Positions 21,872 to 25,353 of a stretch of DNA of 25,353 nucleotides are shown here, piece by piece. The DNA comes from Pelargonium cotyledonis (lineage: Eukaryota; Streptophyta; Magnoliopsida; Geraniales; Geraniaceae). Every line of letters starts with the position of its first letter. The first letter of the stretch is position 1. Under the pieces are notes generated by a model. It saw nothing but the letters and a program-made list of their open reading frames with translations. It was not told where the DNA came from and searched no databases. The position numbers and the translations under genes are program-made. Location: contig JAYMTA010000674.1 in assembly GCA_036897625.1 (NCBI GenBank), positions 1 to 25,353 of the forward strand, in the 5' to 3' direction.

Positions 21872-23167
21872 ATGACGAGGAGCTTGGAGGTGGAGCCTAA
21901 TGTGGTGTGTGATCAGCTGAGATGTCGGGTGTCGGAGACTCATAATACTTTACTCACTAAGGAGTTTTCGGGTTTGGAAGTTAAAAAGGCTATTGGCGAG
22001 ATGCACCCAAACAAGGCTCCTGGTCCAGATGGCTTTACGCAGGGTTTTTATCAACAGAACTGGGATATTGTTCAGAAAGAGGTGGTGGAGGCTTGCCTAT
22101 CTTGCTTAAATTCTTGCTCATTTCCTCCTACCTTGAATGATGCCAGCTTGGTCCTCATCCCAAAGAAGATTAGTCCTGAGACGGTAGGTGACCTTCGCCC
22201 CATTGCTTTATGTAATGTTATTTACAAGATTATTTCAAAAGTGCTGGCTAACAGACTGAGAGAAGTCATTGGGGATGTGGTCTCTGAGGAACAAAGCGCT
22301 TTTATTAAAGGGCGTTTGATTACTGATAATGTCTGTATTACAAATGAGCTTATTCATTGGATCGTAAGACATAATCAAGTTGGAGTGGGTTGGATGGCAG
22401 TGAAACTTGATATGACAAAAGCATATGATAGGGTGGAATGGAATTACTTAAGGCGTGTGATGACTCATATGGGTTTTGCTGACTCTTTTGTGGAACTGGT
22501 GATATTGTGTGTGTCCACTTCTCGATTTTGGGTTGAGGTTAATGGGACTTTGTTGGAAGGTTTTAACCCAGAACGTGGTCTTAGCCAAGAAGATCCACTT
22601 TCTCCACTCCTTTTTGTCTTATGTGCGGAGGGCTTATCGGCGTTGATTAAGCATAAGAAGAGGACCGACAATTGGCAGGGCTGTCGGGTGGCCATGGGTT
22701 GTCCTCGAGTCTCTCACATTTTTTTCGCGGATGATTCTATTTTGTTCTGTAAAGCTTCGGACGAGGGGGTGGTAGCCATCAAGGAGTGTCTTCGGGATTA
22801 TGAAAGAGCGTCAGGTCAACTGGTAAATTTTAATAAATCCTCGGTGTTTTTTAGTCCCTCCACAGCTTCGGATACTCGCCTTCGGATCACTCAGCAATTG
22901 GGAGTAGTGGAATCGGGGAACTTTGGATCGTACCTAGGGGTTCCAATCGGCATTGGTAGGAACAAATGTGGGGTTTTTCAGAAAGTTGTGGATAAGGCAC
23001 GAGAACGGGTTGGGGGCTGGAACCGAAAATTTTTGTCAAGTGCCGGGAAGGAGGTCCTTCTGAAATCCGTAGCTCAGGCTCTTCCAACCTATTTGATGAG
23101 TGTGTATCTGCTCCGTAAAAGTGTGATGGAGGATTTGGAGAGAGCTTGGAACTCATATTTGTGGTGA
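21872..23167 (+). pseudogene. LINE reverse transcriptase domain
   Basis: This 431-codon uninterrupted stretch holds most of the reverse transcriptase: NKAPGPDGF (residues 47-55), LRPIALCNVIYKIISKV, SEEQSAFIKGRLITDN, catalytic motif A KLDMTKAYDRVEW (Asp180), RGLSQEDPLSPLLF (235 onward) and catalytic FADD (285-288), then YLGVPIG. The family consensus at 238-241 is RQGDP, whereas this copy has SQEDP. The ATG at 21872 is only the first methionine after a stop, not a true start. The frame ends at TGA 23165-23167 inside a still-conserved region, so the element's protein once continued. Confidence 0.9.
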
Positions 23168-23980
23168 TCAAATGGCGATGGGAGAAAAGCGATTCACTGG
23201 AGGAGTTGGTCGAGATTGAGTTCTAGTTAAGTCTCGGGTGGTTTGGGTTTTCGAAAAGTGAGGGATTTTAACTTGGCTCTTTTGGGTAAACATGGTTGGA
23301 GATTGATGTCGAAGCCGGATTCTCTTTTTGCTCAGGTTATGAGAAGGAGGTATTTTCCGTCAAGTACCTTCCTTGACGCTAAGTTAGGTGCTAATCCTAG
23401 CTATATATGGAGATCGATTTTTGAAGCAAATGAGCTATTAAGAGAAGGAACCCGGATGCGGGTTGGGGATGGTGCTCAAATTTGGGTTTTCTAAGATAAC
23501 TGGACGGGGGAGGATCTGAGTGGTTTTGATGACTCGGTGGCTCGAGGAGGCCATATGATGGTGGCGTATCTGTTTCTGCAGGACACTGAGGAGTGGGACT
23601 TGCCAAAGGTAGAGACTCTGCTCAGGGCAGAGGTCCAGGAAGCAGTGGCAAGGATACCGACCAGCTATGGGAATGCAGCAGATGCTTTATACTGGTCCGG
23701 GGAGGAGAGAGGTAAATATACTGTCAAGAGTGCTTGTAAGAGACTTTGCTCGAAAGTTGTTGATGATAATGTAGCAAGGGTTTGGCAGTCAGTGTGGAAG
23801 ACACAGGTGCAGGCCAAAGTTAAGAACTTCTGGTGGAATGCGCTTAATGACTGTTTGCCGGTTACAATTAGGCTACAACAGAAGAGGGTAGGTACGGTGA
23901 GTGGCTGTATTTTGTGTGGCGGAACGTCGGAGTTGAGAGAACATGCTCTATGTGTTTGCTCGGACGCCCGTGAGGTGTGA
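23168..23980 (+). pseudogene. LINE post-RT region with zinc-binding motif
   Basis: After the TGA at 23165 the same frame carries GGLGFRKVRDFNLALLGKHG, a hallmark of the plant LINE C-terminus, then a zf-RVT-type region. The latter includes VKNFWWNALNDCLPV and CILCGGTSELREHAL, with cysteine and histidine ligands for zinc. In-frame stops are TAA 23228-23230, TAA 23492-23494 and TGA 23978-23980. The last falls where relatives have tryptophan (EVW). Confidence 0.82.
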
Positions 23981-24718
23981 AAGGCTGCAGGCTTTCATTT
24001 GGACAACATCCCTTGCTCATCTCTCTGGGATTGGTTTGCAGAAGCATTTAAGGTTGTCGGTGCAGGTGTCTGGCCGAGATTTTTGTACCAAGGCTGGGCT
24101 ATATGGCGGCGACGTAACGTATTGGTGCGGGAGGACAATAGGCTGGGGCCCAGGGAAGTCGTCCGCATGGCGGAGGAGACCCGCAGAGGGTGGCTGGCAG
24201 CGATGGCCAAACCGGCAAGGCAGTTGGCGGGAGGCGGGGGAGGTAATCGAGCTGGAGGACGGGCAGTAACGGCGTGGCAGCCACCGGAGGTGGGGAGCAT
24301 CAAAATTAATGTAGATGGGGCTGTTTTTCCGAACGGGTTCGGTGGTGTTTGGGTCGTGCGGGATAACTCGGGTTGGAGATTAGAAGGAGGATGTCATTTT
24401 TGGTCAGGATCGGTCGGGTCGGTCAAGATGGTTATGGCTATGAGAGAAGCTCTCAAATGGGCAACTCAATGGGGATGGAGGGCGGTTATAGTAGAAGGTG
24501 ATGCTCAAGGTGTGGTGTCTGATCTCAAGTCGGGAATAGTTTTGCCTACTAGTTATGGTATGTTATTAGATGATTGCAGGTTCTTGGGTTGTAGTTTTGA
24601 GAACATTGTATTCTCTTTCGTTCCTCGGTCAGAGAACGTTTTTGCCCATAGGTTTGCTAGGGCGTCTAGTTCATTGTCTGGCTTATGTGTGTGGCAGGGG
24701 TCGGGTCTCCCGATGTAA
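23981..24718 (+). pseudogene. LINE C-terminal RNase H domain
   Basis: From the ATG at 23999 the frame is open for 239 codons to the natural stop at 24716-24718. Residues about 100-225 form an RNase H-like domain: INVDGAVF (Asp106), VVRDNSG, AMREALKWA, VEGDAQGVV (Asp168) and SFVPRSENVFAHRFAR (His217). The glutamate usually found just before the ALREAL helix is not evident in this copy (VKMVMAM). Residues 75-90 are Gly- and Arg-rich. In active elements this domain removes RNA from the RNA-DNA hybrid. Confidence 0.85.
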
Positions 24719-24779
24719 TCTGACATACGTCTTTGATCTTATTGAATAATATGATTATTATTCCTCAAAAAAAAAAAAA

Positions 24780-25057
24780 CAAAATTGGCCACATTTAACT
24801 AGGGTTAATCTAAATATTCTAATTTGATCTCATTGACTATGACTATGATTATATTCAACATATATATGGACTAAATGTGACATTATTTCACTAAATTTGA
24901 CTTAATTAAACAAATTGATGCTTTCATAAAAAGTTTGATCATGTAAGTCTAGATTTTACCTTTTCTTTGGGCGGAAATGTATTTTTATTCAAATAATCAA
25001 ATCATTTTCCAATAATGATACAATAAAATATGGAACTACTAGACCTACCCAATTGTC
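24780..25057. other. Gap between two LINE tails
   Basis: AT-rich DNA with no gene. The right part, about 24970-25057, is probably the 3' untranslated end of the minus-strand LINE fragment that follows; its minus-strand sequence includes TTGAATAAAAATAC. The left part is host sequence flanking the poly(A) tail. Confidence 0.45.
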
Positions 25058-25353
25058 CTACCCAAAGACTGACTCGAATGACCTTGCCAAAGCACGGGCC
25101 ACCAAATTTGTCGACCTTCCCACAAAACCAAAATACACAACACTAAATAATTATGACAACTCCCGAATTTCACTAATAATCAATCCAAAGACACTGCGAA
25201 TCTCCCCTTCAGACTGAATTGCATTGATCACCGAGACCAAGTCGGACTCAAAAGTAACTTCCTGTTAACCCCTATCCAACGCCCATTGCATGCTTCTCTA
25301 ACTGCCATATAGACCTGTTTATACGGGCAGCGGGCCGGTTATGGGCCATGCCC
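25058..25353 (-). pseudogene. LINE RNase H fragment, minus strand, cut by window edge
   Basis: Read on the minus strand, the frame ending at TAG 25060-25058 encodes VTFESDLVSVINAIQ and, after an internal TAA, FVGRSTNLVARALARS. These match the middle and C-terminal motifs of the plant LINE RNase H domain. Upstream, MAVREA lies in a different frame from MQWALDRG, which shows a one-base loss, and a TAA follows the latter. So it has at least one frameshift and two stops. The catalytic first aspartate region is not seen. The GC-rich sequence after about 25319 may belong to another insertion. Confidence 0.72.

Larger units (their letters stand above)
20443..24779 (+). mobile_element. L1-like LINE retrotransposon, nearly full-length, inactive
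   Basis: A plant L1-clade non-LTR element in the order endonuclease, reverse transcriptase, zinc-binding region, RNase H, then a short AT-rich 3' end and 13 A residues (24767-24779). GC content rises sharply near 20443 and falls after 24720, marking the insertion. The whole coding part, 20702-24718, stays in one reading frame with eight internal stop codons and no frameshift. No ORF1 (nucleic-acid-binding, CCHC) is present, so the copy is probably 5'-truncated or of an unusual type. Target-site duplications were not found, so the left border is approximate. Confidence 0.85.

Noticed and set aside
24780..24800. A possible LINE target-site duplication (CACATTTAA after the tail against CACATTGAA near 20417)
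   Set aside because: Imperfect and at inconsistent distances from the element ends, so not convincing.

Overview
This is eukaryotic plant nuclear DNA, most likely from a eudicot. It is AT-rich, its genes are split by GT-AG introns with T-rich 3' ends, and its proteins belong to plant families. It also carries plant-type transposons: an L1-like LINE with a C-terminal RNase H domain, a tRNA-derived SINE, a Stowaway-like MITE and a Mutator-like MITE. The species cannot be read from the window.

Layout: (1) 806-2912, plus strand: a six-exon ubiquitin-conjugating enzyme of the UBE2C/UBC19/UBC20 type (185 aa). (2) 3823-7802, minus strand: six coding exons of a 540-aa RING-H2 E3 ubiquitin ligase of the RHG1A/HIP1 type. 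Its untranslated first exon appears to lie about 6.7 kb upstream at about 14524-14705, so 7808-14523 is read as one long leader intron. (3) 14741-16284: intergenic, no convincing gene. (4) 16285-19461, minus strand: an eight-exon TMEM115/rhomboid-like 19 membrane protein (305 aa), with an antisense SINE in an intron. (5) 19620-25353: repeat-rich DNA. It holds a worn RNase H tail of one LINE, a nearly full-length LINE pseudogene (about 20443-24779) ending in poly(A), and another LINE RNase H fragment on the opposite strand running off the right edge.

All three gene models join with consistent phase at every exon boundary and give proteins of normal family length. The first two genes converge and encode an E2 and an E3 of the ubiquitin system, but nothing in the sequence shows that they act together. 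The third gene encodes a predicted Golgi/secretory membrane protein.

I found no convincing new biological system. The points most worth a second look are the single-frame, many-stop decay of the LINE, its duplicated GC-rich leader where ORF1 would be expected, the MITE with a perfect 9-bp target-site duplication, and an in-frame 81-bp tandem duplication just upstream of the RING gene's start codon.
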